From Oscillospiraceae bacterium (GTDB lineage Bacteria > Bacillota > Clostridia > Oscillospirales > Oscillospiraceae): a stretch of DNA of 64,000 nt. Positions 18,133 to 25,924 of this stretch are shown here, one piece after another; position 1 is the first letter of the stretch; each line of letters opens with the position of its first letter. The notes under the pieces are model-generated. The model searched no databases. It was not told where the DNA came from and was given only the letters and a program-made list of their open reading frames with translations. Both the position numbers and the translations under genes were made by a program. The stretch covers positions 43,543 to 107,542 of the forward strand of contig CADBCV010000005.1 in NCBI GenBank assembly GCA_902793285.1. The letters run 5' to 3'.

Positions 18133-18162
18133 ATGGACCGCTGACAAAGCGGTTCATTTTTA
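18133..18162 (+). terminator. Riboswitch expression-platform terminator
   Basis: A 10-bp stem ATGGACCGCT / AGCGGTTCAT with a GACAA loop, followed by TTTTTA, 40 bp after the aptamer and 61 bp before the binding-protein gene. Confidence 0.88.
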
Positions 18163-18222
18163 ATATCCCTCACCGGCGGGGAGAAACAGCCGGGGAGCCG
18201 AAAGGTTCGGAAAGGAAACACC

Positions 18223-19089
18223 ATGAGAAGAATTCTTGCCGTCGCCCTGTGTATGCTGATGATGCTGAGTCTCTCCGCCGGCGCCTTTGCCGCGGTGCCG
18301 AGCGGCGTGGAGGACGGGGTGCTCACCATCGCCATGGAATGCGCCTACGCCCCCTACAACTGGACCCAGTCCGACGACTCCAACGGCGCAGTCCCCATCG
18401 CGAATGTCGAAGGCTCCTGGGCAAACGGCTATGACGTCATGATCGCAAAGAAGATCTGCGAGGCCAACGGCTGGCAGCTTGAGGTCCTCCAGTCCGACTG
18501 GGACTCCCTGGTCCCCGGCGTGCAGACCGGCACCTTTGACGCCGTCATCGCGGGCCAGTCCATGACGGCCGAGCGCGCCGAGCAGGTCGACTTCGCCGGC
18601 CCCTACTTCTACGCCACCATCGTCTGCCTCACCACCGCGAACAGCCGCTTTGCCAACGCCAAGGCCATCTCCGATCTCTCCGGCGGCGCCTGCACCGCGC
18701 AGCTCGCCACCATCTGGTACGATAACTGCCTGCCCCAGATCCAGGGCGCGAATATTCTGCCCGCGGCCGAGACCGCTCCCGCCATGCTGATGGCGCTCAT
18801 CACCGGCAACGTCGACTTTGTCTGCACCGACATGCCCACCGCGCAGGGCGCCGTAAACTCCTACAAGGACCAGCAGGAGCTCGTGATCCTCGACTTCTCC
18901 GGCACTGACGGCGACTTTGAGTTCACCGAGGAGGAGCGCGCCGAGAACGTGAACATCGGCGTCTCCATGATGAAGGGCAACACCGTCCTGCGCGAGGCCA
19001 TCGACAGCGTGCTCAGCCAGATGACGGTGGAGGACTTCAACAACCTCATGGCCGAGGCCATCGCCATCGCCCCCACGAGCGAGGATTGA
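18223..19089 (+). CDS. Lysine-regulated amino-acid ABC transporter substrate-binding protein
   Basis: A 288-residue family 3 binding protein. The signal peptide (MRRILAVALCMLMMLSLSAGAFA) has an AFA-type cleavage site; no lipobox cysteine is seen. The bilobal domain follows with the family signatures YAPYNW, GYDVMIAKKICE, SLVPGVQTGTFDAVIAG and MTAERAEQVDF. Because it sits directly under the lysine riboswitch, lysine or a related basic amino acid is the likely ligand. Permease and ATPase genes follow, with a stem-loop at 19118-19141. Confidence 0.9.
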   Translation: MRRILAVALCMLMMLSLSAGAFAAVPSGVEDGVLTIAMECAYAPYNWTQSDDSNGAVPIANVEGSWANGYDVMIAKKICEANGWQLEVLQSDWDSLVPGVQTGTFDAVIAGQSMTAERAEQVDFAGPYFYATIVCLTTANSRFANAKAISDLSGGACTAQLATIWYDNCLPQIQGANILPAAETAPAMLMALITGNVDFVCTDMPTAQGAVNSYKDQQELVILDFSGTDGDFEFTEEERAENVNIGVSMMKGNTVLREAIDSVLSQMTVEDFNNLMAEAIAIAPTSED

Positions 19090-19117
19090 TCGCAAGTCTG
19101 AGCGAAGACACAACATC

Positions 19118-19141
19118 GAGCCTCGGGTCACCCCGGGGCTC
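19118..19141 (+). promoter_or_regulatory. Stem-loop between binding-protein and permease genes
   Basis: A 10-bp GC-rich stem (GAGCCTCGGG with CCCGGGGCTC) without a T run. It may stabilise the upstream binding-protein mRNA, as is common in ABC operons. Confidence 0.6.
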
Positions 19142-19176
19142 TGCTGCATCATTATAAAAATCAAGGAGCAGACCGA

Positions 19177-20127
19177 ATGAACAAGTTTTCGCAGCTCGGT
19201 TTGGATATTGTAAAGCTCTGGGGCAAGTACGGGAACTCTTACCTTCTGGGCGTGAAGAACACGCTGATCCTCGCACTCGTGGGCACGGCTCTCGGCTGCG
19301 TGATCGGCTTTCTGTGCGGGGTTTTGAACACCATCCCCTATACGAAGAGCGACCCGCCTGTCAAGCGCTTTTTTCTGCGCCTCATCCGCATCCTCATCCG
19401 CGTGTATGTGGAGGTCTTCCGCGGCACCCCGATGGTGCTGCAGGCGGTGTTCTTCTATTACGGCCTGCCCTATTTCTCCAATAACAGCCTCCGCTTTTCA
19501 AGCGTGTGGGCCGCGGCCATCGTGGTCGTGTCCATCAACACCGGCGCCTATATGGCGGAGTCCGTGCGCGGCGGCATCATCTCCGTTGACCCCGGCCAGA
19601 CCGAGGGCGCGAAGGCCATCGGCATGACCCATGTGCAGACCATGAGCTACGTGATCCTGCCCCAGGCCCTGCGCAACATCATGCCCCAGATCGGCAACAA
19701 CTTCATCATCAACGTGAAGGACACCTCCGTCATGTTCATCATCGGCTTCCCTGATTTCTTCGCGGCGCACCGGGCGGCGGTGGGCGCAAGCTATCTCTAT
19801 TTCCCCTCGGCCACGGTGGAGATGGCGGGCTACCTCACCATGACGCTTGCGGCGTCCTTCCTCCTGCGCTGGGTGGAGCGGAAGATGGACGGCAGCGCAA
19901 GCTACGAGCTTGTGCAGGTCGACCCCCTCACCATGACGGCGGGCACCTACAGCTACCCGGAGCGCGCCACCCCCTTTGACGAGCGCAACCCCGAGGCCGT
20001 CAAGAGTATGCAGCGCGAGGCCCTGCGCCGCCAGGTCGAGAGGGAAGAGGCGGAGCGCCTCGGCAAGCGGGCCGAGACCCGGCGCGACAGCGAGACCATG
20101 GCGGACAGAAAGGAGACGGGCAGATGA
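19177..20127 (+). CDS. Amino-acid ABC transporter permease
   Basis: A 316-residue HisM/GlnP-type permease. It has an N-terminal run of membrane segments, the RGTPMVLQ motif after VEVF, and the EAA loop ([21 protein letters not shown]) that docks the ATPase. An unusual charged C-terminal extension of about 60 residues (rich in R and E, ending [11 protein letters not shown]) goes beyond the usual permease length. The stop overlaps the ATPase start by 4 bp. It belongs to the lysine-riboswitch operon. Confidence 0.93.
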   Translation: MNKFSQLGLDIVKLWGKYGNSYLLGVKNTLILALVGTALGCVIGFLCGVLNTIPYTKSDPPVKRFFLRLIRILIRVYVEVFRGTPMVLQAVFFYYGLPYFSNNSLRFSSVWAAAIVVVSINTGAYMAESVRGGIISVDPGQTEGAKAIGMTHVQTMSYVILPQALRNIMPQIGNNFIINVKDTSVMFIIGFPDFFAAHRAAVGASYLYFPSATVEMAGYLTMTLAASFLLRWVERKMDGSASYELVQVDPLTMTAGTYSYPERATPFDERNPEAVKSMQREALRRQVEREEAERLGKRAETRRDSETMADRKETGR

Positions 20128-20861
20128 GCGAGACGATCCTGGAGGTAAAGCACCTCTCCAAGTCCTTCGGCAGCAATCTCGTCCTGCGGGATATCGACTT
20201 CACGGTCGGGAAGGGAGACGTCATCAGCATCATCGGCGCCTCCGGCTCCGGCAAGTCCACGCTCCTGCGCTGCATCAATCTCCTTGAGACGCCGAGCTCC
20301 GGCGAGATCTTATATCACGGCAAAAACATCCTCGCCCACGGGTCAAACCCCGCGCAGTACCGCGCCCATGTGGGGATGGTGTTTCAGTCCTTCAATCTCT
20401 TCAACAACATGACGGTGCTCGAAAACTGCATCACAGGCCAGGTGCATGTCTTAAAGCGCAGCCGCGCGGATGCCGAGAAGCACGCCATGGAATTTCTCGA
20501 AAAGGTCGGCATGGCCCCGTACATAAACGCGAGACCCCGCCAGATCTCCGGCGGCCAGAAGCAGCGCGTCGCCATCGCCCGCGCCCTCGCCATGGACCCG
20601 GAGGTGCTGCTCTTTGACGAGCCTACCTCCGCCCTCGACCCCGAGATGGTGGGGGAGGTGCTGCAGGTCATGCGCCGCCTTGCCGAGACCGGCATCACCA
20701 TGCTCGTCGTGACGCACGAGATGGCCTTCGCCCGGGACGTGAGCCGCCGGGTCGTCTACATGAACCAGGGTGTCATCTGCGAAGAGGGAAGCCCTGACGA
20801 GATCTTCTTCCACCCGAAGAAGCCCGAGACAGCGGAATTCCTTACGCGCTTTCGCGGATAA
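20124..20861 (+). CDS. Amino-acid ABC transporter ATP-binding protein
   Basis: A 245-residue ATPase of the GlnQ/HisP type. Walker A is GASGSGKST (residues ~34-42), followed by the Q loop VFQSFNLF, signature ISGGQKQR, Walker [13 protein letters not shown] and the switch histidine in VVTHEM. Length is normal. It is translationally coupled to the permease and ends the operon at the 20881-20921 terminator. Confidence 0.96.
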   Translation: MSETILEVKHLSKSFGSNLVLRDIDFTVGKGDVISIIGASGSGKSTLLRCINLLETPSSGEILYHGKNILAHGSNPAQYRAHVGMVFQSFNLFNNMTVLENCITGQVHVLKRSRADAEKHAMEFLEKVGMAPYINARPRQISGGQKQRVAIARALAMDPEVLLFDEPTSALDPEMVGEVLQVMRRLAETGITMLVVTHEMAFARDVSRRVVYMNQGVICEEGSPDEIFFHPKKPETAEFLTRFRG

Positions 20862-20880
20862 AGACGCCTTTCTTCACCAC

Positions 20881-20921
20881 ATGGGACAGCTCTGCTTCGC
20901 CAGCGGGCTGTCCCCATTTTT
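20881..20921 (+). terminator. Terminator of the lysine-uptake operon
   Basis: ATGGGACAGC pairs with GCTGTCCCCAT around a 16-nt loop (one bulged C), followed by TTTTT. Confidence 0.8.
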
Positions 20922-20932
20922 ATAGAAAACCC

Positions 20933-20961
20933 TTGTCATGCCACCGGCAATGTGGTAAAAT
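20933..20961 (+). promoter_or_regulatory. Promoter of the YebC/PmpR gene
   Basis: TTGTCA, 17 bp, TAAAAT, 47 bp before the start codon. Confidence 0.7.
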
Positions 20962-21008
20962 ATCTGCTGTTGATTATAAACACTACTTTCGGATAAGGAG
21001 AGAACACA

Positions 21009-21752
21009 ATGTCTGGACATTCCAAGTGGCATAATATACAGAAGACCAAGGGCGCCGCGGACGCCAAGCGCGCCCAGGCATTCACCAAAATCGCGCGCGA
21101 GATGATCGTGGCCGTCAAGGAGGGCGGCGGCGGAGATCCGCGCAGCAACTCCAAGCTCGCCACCGTCATCGCCAAGGCCAAGGCCGCGAACATGCCGAAC
21201 GACAACATCAAGCGCACCATCGACAAGGCCCTCGGCGCGGGCAACACCGAAAACTACGAGAAGATCACCTACGAAGGCTACGGTCCCCAGGGCGTCGCCG
21301 TCATCGTCGAGACCATGACCGACAACCGCAACCGCACCGCCGGCGAGATGCGCCACTACTTCGACAAGTACGGCGGGAACATGGGCGCGGCAAACTGCGT
21401 GTCCTGGTCCTTCGACCGCAAGGGCGTCATCGTCATCGACAACGAGGATGAGGAGCTTGACGAGGATACCGTCATGATGGACGCGCTCGACTCCGGCGCC
21501 GCCGACTTTGAAAACGAGGGCGACGAGACCATGACCGTCTACACCACCGAGGATGACGTGGCCGCCGTGGCCGACGCCCTGACCGCGAAGGGCTACAAGC
21601 TGCTGAGTGCCCAGGTGGAGATGCTGCCCCAGAACGGCTACATCAAGCTCACCAATGAGGACGATATCAAGAACATGCAGAAGATGCTGGATATGTTCGA
21701 GGATAACGACGACGTGCAGAACGTCTGGCACAACTGGGAAGACGCAGAGTAA
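21009..21752 (+). CDS. YebC/PmpR (TACO1) family protein
   Basis: A 247-residue YebC protein with the unmistakable N-terminus MSGHSKWHNIQKTKGAADAK and the later YEGYGPQGVAVIVE and TDNRNRTAGEMRH segments. The family has been described as DNA-binding regulators and, more recently, as translation factors easing ribosome stalling. It stands alone, with its own promoter and an AAGGAGA ribosome site. It often neighbours ruvC, but here ruvCAB lies about 28 kb away. Confidence 0.95.
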   Translation: MSGHSKWHNIQKTKGAADAKRAQAFTKIAREMIVAVKEGGGGDPRSNSKLATVIAKAKAANMPNDNIKRTIDKALGAGNTENYEKITYEGYGPQGVAVIVETMTDNRNRTAGEMRHYFDKYGGNMGAANCVSWSFDRKGVIVIDNEDEELDEDTVMMDALDSGAADFENEGDETMTVYTTEDDVAAVADALTAKGYKLLSAQVEMLPQNGYIKLTNEDDIKNMQKMLDMFEDNDDVQNVWHNWEDAE

Positions 21753-21796
21753 AAATCCGCGCCCTGCAGAAAAGCTGAATAATCTATAATATTTTT

Positions 21797-21897
21797 GGGC
21801 GAATTCGTAAAAAGATACGAATTCGCCCAATGTCGTTATTGTGTCTTTTTTCTCACCGCGGGGGCGACTGACAGCAGCCCCTGCTACTATGTAACGC
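21797..21897. repeat. Composite two-hairpin repeat, copy 2
   Basis: A perfect 13-bp stem (GGGCGAATTCGTA with TACGAATTCGCCC) has a 6-nt loop. About 20 bp of T-rich sequence follows, then a GC-rich block (CACCGCGGGGGCG...GCAGCCCC) ending in TATGTAACGC. The head hairpin is closely similar to that at 37649-37690, and the tail resembles that of copy 1. The first hairpin may also terminate yebC. Confidence 0.7.
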
Positions 21898-21908
21898 ATA
21901 TAACTTGG

Positions 21909-21993
21909 TGTCATTCTGAGGAGCGTCAGCGACGAAGAATCCCGTACTTTCTGCAACTATCCACGGGATCCTTCACTTACGTTCAGGATGACA
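21909..21993. repeat. 85-bp GTCATTCTGAGGA palindromic repeat, copy 2
   Basis: Same length, orientation and ends (TGTCATTCTGAGGA ... TTCAGGATGACA) as the copy at 7690-7774, with shared GACGAAGAATCCCG and GGGATCCTTCACTTACG blocks. Confidence 0.85.
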
Positions 21994-22028
21994 CGCCTTG
22001 ACCGAGCAGTTCCTTATTGTGTCTTTCT

Positions 22029-22646
22029 TCACGTCTCCGCCGGCAGCTTGTTCTCCCGCAGGAGGCGGAGCATCACGTCCGCGATCGCGGGATCGAACTG
22101 GCGGCCCTTGTTTTTCTCGATCTCGCCGATTATATACTCCCTCGTGAGCTTCTGTCGGTAAACACGGTTGGAGTTCATCGCGTCAAAAGAGTCGGCCACA
22201 CAGATCATGCGCGCGATGAGGGGGATATCCTCCCCGGCGCGCCCCTCGGGATAGCCTTTGCCGTCGTAACGCTCGTGGTGGTAGAGAGCGCCCTCGCCCA
22301 CGTTCTTGAGGCTTTTGAAGCGGCTCAAAATCTCCCCGCCGCGCACGGTATGGGACTTGATGATCTCAAACTCCTCGTCCGTGAGCTTGCCGGGCTTTCG
22401 GAGGATATTGTCCGGCACGCCGATCTTGCCGCAGTCATGCAGAAGCGCGACATAGTAGATGCGGTCAAGCTCCTCTCCCTCATAGCCCATTGCCTCGGCG
22501 ATGAAGTAGTCCCCGCCGTTTAAGACGATGAGCGTCTCGCCGTCCACCTCGACCGTCTCGAGCGCGTAGTCGGCCGGGTCAAATTCCCGCAGGTCCGGGA
22601 CCGTGGACACAAGCTCCCCGCCGTTTACAAGCTGGTGGATCTCCAC
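22029..22646 (-). CDS. HD-GYP domain protein, N-terminally incomplete
   Basis: A 205-residue protein with most of an HD-GYP phosphodiesterase domain: MGYEGEELDRIYYVALLHDCGKIGVP, HHERYDGKGYPEG and DSFDAMNSNRVYR. HD-GYP enzymes hydrolyse cyclic di-GMP. The usual opening helix (DAKDxYTxGHSxRVA) carrying the first metal histidine is missing; about 45 residues of unrelated sequence precede the MGY segment. The GTG start at 22646 follows an in-frame stop about 20 bp upstream. This may be a truncated, internally deleted gene; catalytic activity is doubtful. Confidence 0.75.
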   Translation of the reverse strand: MEIHQLVNGGELVSTVPDLREFDPADYALETVEVDGETLIVLNGGDYFIAEAMGYEGEELDRIYYVALLHDCGKIGVPDNILRKPGKLTDEEFEIIKSHTVRGGEILSRFKSLKNVGEGALYHHERYDGKGYPEGRAGEDIPLIARMICVADSFDAMNSNRVYRQKLTREYIIGEIEKNKGRQFDPAIADVMLRLLRENKLPAET

Positions 22647-22716
22647 CGCGCCGTTTTGTGTGTGTCAAGGTTTTTCTTTCACAGGGAAGCCTGTAGCGTC
22701 CGTGCAGCTTCCGTAC

Positions 22717-22745
22717 TTGAGAGATTCCAGGAAATATGCTATACT
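22717..22745 (+). promoter_or_regulatory. Promoter of the acyltransferase/DUF6320-like/esterase operon
   Basis: TTGAGA, 17 bp, TATACT, 54 bp upstream of the first start codon. Confidence 0.7.
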
Positions 22746-22798
22746 GCAATGCACATGATGCTCCGAGAAATCGGAATGATCTGCACTGGAGGAGACCC

Positions 22799-24067
22799 AT
22801 GCCGAAAAAATGGTATCGCCTGGATACGGCGGCCCTCATCTTTCCCGCCATCACAAGGCGCGACTGGTCCAACGCCTTCCGCGTCTCGGCCTGCCTGAGA
22901 GAGGATGTGGACACCCAGATCCTGCAGCGGGCCGTGGATGCGCTGCGGCCGCGCTTTCCGTCGTATTACGTGACGCTGCGCAAGGGCGTTTTCTGGTACT
23001 ATCTGGAGGAGAGCCGGGAGCCCGTGACGGTGCAGCAGGATTACGCCTACCCCCTGACGTTCATGAGCAGCAGGGAATTGAAGCATAATTGCCTGCGCGT
23101 GCTGGTATATAGAAACCGCATCGCGGTGGAATTCTTTCACTCCCTGGCCGACGGGCGCGGTGGAAGCGTCTATCTCTGCAACCTGATCGCCTGTTATCTG
23201 AAATTGAAAGAGGGCATATCCATCCCCTGCGAGGGACTGATCCGGGATCTGAACGAGACGCCCCCGCCGGAGGAGCTGGAGGACAGCTTCCTCAAAAACG
23301 CGGCCGAGCTTGCCTCCGGGCGGAAGGAGGAGCGATCCTATCACCTGCACGGGACGCGGGAGGATCACGGCTTCAAGACGCTTACAACCGGCATCGTGGA
23401 GACGCAGACCCTGCTTGACACCGCGCACCGCTATGGCGTGACGGTGACGGCGCTGCTTGCCGCCGTCATGGCCGAGAGCATCATCGCCATGCAGAACGAG
23501 GAGAAACCGCGCAGGCGCCAGCGCCCCGTGAAAATCACCATCCCGGTGGATCTGCGCCGGCTCTACGGAAGCCGGACGCTCCGAAATTTTTCCCTCGTGC
23601 TCAATATAGGCGTGGACCCGCGCTTTGGCGATTACACATTGGAGGAGCTCTGCCGCAGCATCTACCACGAGCTTTGTGCCAGCGCAACGCCGCAGAACAT
23701 GGCGGGCATGATCGCGGCCAATGTCCAGCCCCAGAAAAACATCGTGCTGCGTCTCGCGCCGGTATCCGTTAAGAACCTTGTGATGGACGCGGTGTACCGC
23801 CGCAGCGGGGAGAGCGGCGGCAGTCTCAACATTTCAAACATCACGAAGCTGCCGCTGCCGGAGATCATGCTCCGCTATATCGAGCGCATGGAGTTTATCA
23901 TCGGGCCCCAGCGCAGCTACCCCAACAACTGCTCGGTGATGAGCTTCGGGGGAAAGACCTATATCAACATGATCCGCAATATCCGCGAGTCTGAGCTGGA
24001 GCGCCGCTTCTTCTCGCGGCTTGTCGAGCTGGGGATCGCGGTGGAGATCGAGTGCAACAGGAGATAA
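22799..24067 (+). CDS. Condensation/alcohol acyltransferase-like protein
   Basis: A 422-residue protein with the acyltransferase motif HxxxDG (FFHSLADGRGG, residues ~111-121) of the chloramphenicol-acetyltransferase-like fold, as in condensation domains and alcohol acetyltransferases. A second conserved region resembles ITIPVDLRRLYGSRTLRNFS. ATG 22799 is preceded by TGGAGGAG. It is followed at 3 bp by a membrane protein and at 10 bp more by an esterase-like hydrolase, so all three are probably one operon. Substrates are unknown; ester or lipid modification is an inference. Confidence 0.75.
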   Translation: MPKKWYRLDTAALIFPAITRRDWSNAFRVSACLREDVDTQILQRAVDALRPRFPSYYVTLRKGVFWYYLEESREPVTVQQDYAYPLTFMSSRELKHNCLRVLVYRNRIAVEFFHSLADGRGGSVYLCNLIACYLKLKEGISIPCEGLIRDLNETPPPEELEDSFLKNAAELASGRKEERSYHLHGTREDHGFKTLTTGIVETQTLLDTAHRYGVTVTALLAAVMAESIIAMQNEEKPRRRQRPVKITIPVDLRRLYGSRTLRNFSLVLNIGVDPRFGDYTLEELCRSIYHELCASATPQNMAGMIAANVQPQKNIVLRLAPVSVKNLVMDAVYRRSGESGGSLNISNITKLPLPEIMLRYIERMEFIIGPQRSYPNNCSVMSFGGKTYINMIRNIRESELERRFFSRLVELGIAVEIECNRR

Positions 24068-24070
24068 GAT

Positions 24071-24757
24071 ATGTATTGTGTAAAATGCGGCGTCAAGCTG
24101 CAGGAGGGCGTGGAGCGCTGTCCCCTGTGCCGGACGCCTGTCTGGAACCCCGAACCGCAGAAGGAGAGCCGGAGCTATCCCGACACCCTGCCGCTGCAGC
24201 ATCGGGAGGCGGATCTGCCGGGCGCGGTGGCGCTGACGGTGATCTGCTGCGTCGCGAGCATCGTGACGCTCACGGTATGCCTGAAGCTCTATGGCAGGCT
24301 GCAGTGGGGCGGCTATGTGATCTTCGGGCTGCTGCTGTTTTACGTGATCGCGGTGCTTCCGCGCTGGTTCCGTGAGCCGCGGGGGGAGGTTTTTGTCCCC
24401 ATCGACCATGCCGCGGCAGCGCTCTTTGTGCTGTATGTCTGTCTGAAAACGGGCGGGCACTGGTTTATGAGCTTTGCCCTGCCTGTCATCGGGAGCAGCG
24501 CCCTCATCTCCACGGCCATGATCTGTCTGCTGAAATACGTAAAAGGCGGCAGACCCTTTATCCTGGGCGGGTTTCTGCTGGTGCTCGGCGGGTTTACGGT
24601 GCTTGTTGAGTTTTTTGAGCACCTGAGCTTCGGCACGGAGATGTTCCGCTGGAGTCTCTATTCCCTCGCGGGCTTTGGCTCCGTGGGCCTTTTCCTGCTG
24701 ATCGCGGGCATGATCCCGTCCCTGCGCCAGGGGATGAGAAGACGCTTTTTCTTCTGA
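24071..24757 (+). CDS. Zinc-ribbon membrane protein (DUF6320-like)
   Basis: A 228-residue protein beginning with a zinc ribbon (CVKCGVKLQEGVERCPLC, residues ~3-20) followed by six or so hydrophobic segments and a basic tail (RQGMRRRFFF). It resembles the DUF6320 family by architecture; the assignment is from memory. It lies between an acyltransferase and an alpha/beta hydrolase and is probably cotranscribed. Function is unknown; it may anchor or sense for the neighbouring enzymes. Confidence 0.7.
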   Translation: MYCVKCGVKLQEGVERCPLCRTPVWNPEPQKESRSYPDTLPLQHREADLPGAVALTVICCVASIVTLTVCLKLYGRLQWGGYVIFGLLLFYVIAVLPRWFREPRGEVFVPIDHAAAALFVLYVCLKTGGHWFMSFALPVIGSSALISTAMICLLKYVKGGRPFILGGFLLVLGGFTVLVEFFEHLSFGTEMFRWSLYSLAGFGSVGLFLLIAGMIPSLRQGMRRRFFF

Positions 24758-24766
24758 GGTATCAAC

Positions 24767-25624
24767 ATGACGAAACATCTGTTTTTGACCGAAAAAAGAA
24801 AAATCCCCGTCGGGGATCACAATATCCGGCTGCTGATCCTGCGCCCCCTGGAAAGGAGCGAAAAACCTGTGCCCGGGGTGCTGTGGGTCCACGGCGGGGG
24901 CTACCAGTCCGGTTCCGCGAAGGATATCTTTGTCACGCGCGCTTTATCGCTCGTGGTCAAGTTCGGGGCGGTGCTGGTCGCGCCGGATTATCGTCTCTCC
25001 AAAAGGCACCCCTACCCGGCGGCCCTGCAGGACTGCTGGGCGGCCCTGCTGTATCTTAAAAACCACGCGGAGGAGCTGGGCGTGCGCCCGGACCAAATCA
25101 TGGTTGGCGGCGAGAGCGCGGGCGGCGGCATGGCGGCGGCCCTGTGTATACTGGCGCGCGACAGGGGAGGGGTGAACATCGCCTTCCAGATGCCGCTCTA
25201 TCCCATGCTCGACGACAGGGATACGCCGTCCTCCGCGGATAACCATGCGCCGAACTGGAACAGCAAGCGCAACCGAAAGGCGTGGAGGCGATATCTGCGC
25301 GCAGCCTATGGGACGGATCTCGTATCCAGCTACGCCGCGCCCGCCCGCTGCGAGGACTATCACGGCCTGCCGCCCTGCTATACCTATGTGGGGGATATAG
25401 AGCCGTTCTACTGTGAGACGGTCGACTATGTGCGGCATTTGCAGGAGGCCGGGGTCCGGGCCGTGGTCGATGTCTATCCGGACTGGTTTCACGCCTATGA
25501 CCTCTTTTTCCCCGCCAAGAAGATCGTGCGCGAGGCTGTCGCCCGCTTCGAGGAGCAGGTGCAGTATGCCATCGAGCATGACTTCGCCCCGCAGGATGAA
25601 GGGAATATGACAAGTAGGTCTTGA
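24767..25624 (+). CDS. Alpha/beta hydrolase (acetylesterase/HSL-like)
   Basis: A 285-residue alpha/beta hydrolase of the hormone-sensitive-lipase-like group. It has the oxyanion-hole motif HGGGYQSG (residues ~43-50), nucleophile elbow GESAGGG, an acidic candidate in VGDIEPF and a histidine in DWFHAYD. Together with the upstream acyltransferase it suggests making and breaking of ester bonds. The stop codon lies inside the -35 box of the next promoter. Confidence 0.85.
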   Translation: MTKHLFLTEKRKIPVGDHNIRLLILRPLERSEKPVPGVLWVHGGGYQSGSAKDIFVTRALSLVVKFGAVLVAPDYRLSKRHPYPAALQDCWAALLYLKNHAEELGVRPDQIMVGGESAGGGMAAALCILARDRGGVNIAFQMPLYPMLDDRDTPSSADNHAPNWNSKRNRKAWRRYLRAAYGTDLVSSYAAPARCEDYHGLPPCYTYVGDIEPFYCETVDYVRHLQEAGVRAVVDVYPDWFHAYDLFFPAKKIVREAVARFEEQVQYAIEHDFAPQDEGNMTSRS

Positions 25625-25649
25625 CAGTTATGCAACTGCTTCTTATAAT
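25621..25649 (+). promoter_or_regulatory. Perfect consensus promoter for the EAL gene
   Basis: TTGACA, 17 bp, TATAAT: a full sigma-A consensus. It produces a leader of about 270 nt before the EAL-protein start. Confidence 0.85.
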
Positions 25650-25924
25650 GAAACAAATTCCGTACATGCGGTAGGTTATGCTGAGCTGCCATAACGTTTT
25701 ACGGCGCCGAAGGCGCGCTGAAGACGGTATGAAACGAGTTTTGCGCCTTTTAAATAAAAATGCATCCTTTTATCGAAAAACAGTATTCAACCGTGCCTGC
25801 CATGACACAGCGTATTCGCCGGCACGAAACCCGCCCCTGTTAAACCTCAGAGGAGAGAGAAAGCCCGGCTCGGCGTTTTATTGAAATGCAGGCTGAGAGA
25901 ACCAGGAAAACGAGGTGGCACACG
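25650..25924 (+). other. Long structured leader of the EAL gene
   Basis: No convincing gene. Candidate stems are GGTTATG/CCATAAC (~25670-25695), GGCGC repeats (~25703-25717) and CGTGCC...GGCACG (~25793-25826). No cyclic-di-GMP riboswitch signature was recognised. Confidence 0.4.

Noticed and set aside
25678-25884. 68-codon frame in the EAL leader
   Set aside because: No ribosome site, and its composition matches non-coding sequence.
25650-25924. Cyclic-di-GMP riboswitch in the EAL leader
   Set aside because: None of the conserved pieces of the class I or class II aptamers could be found.
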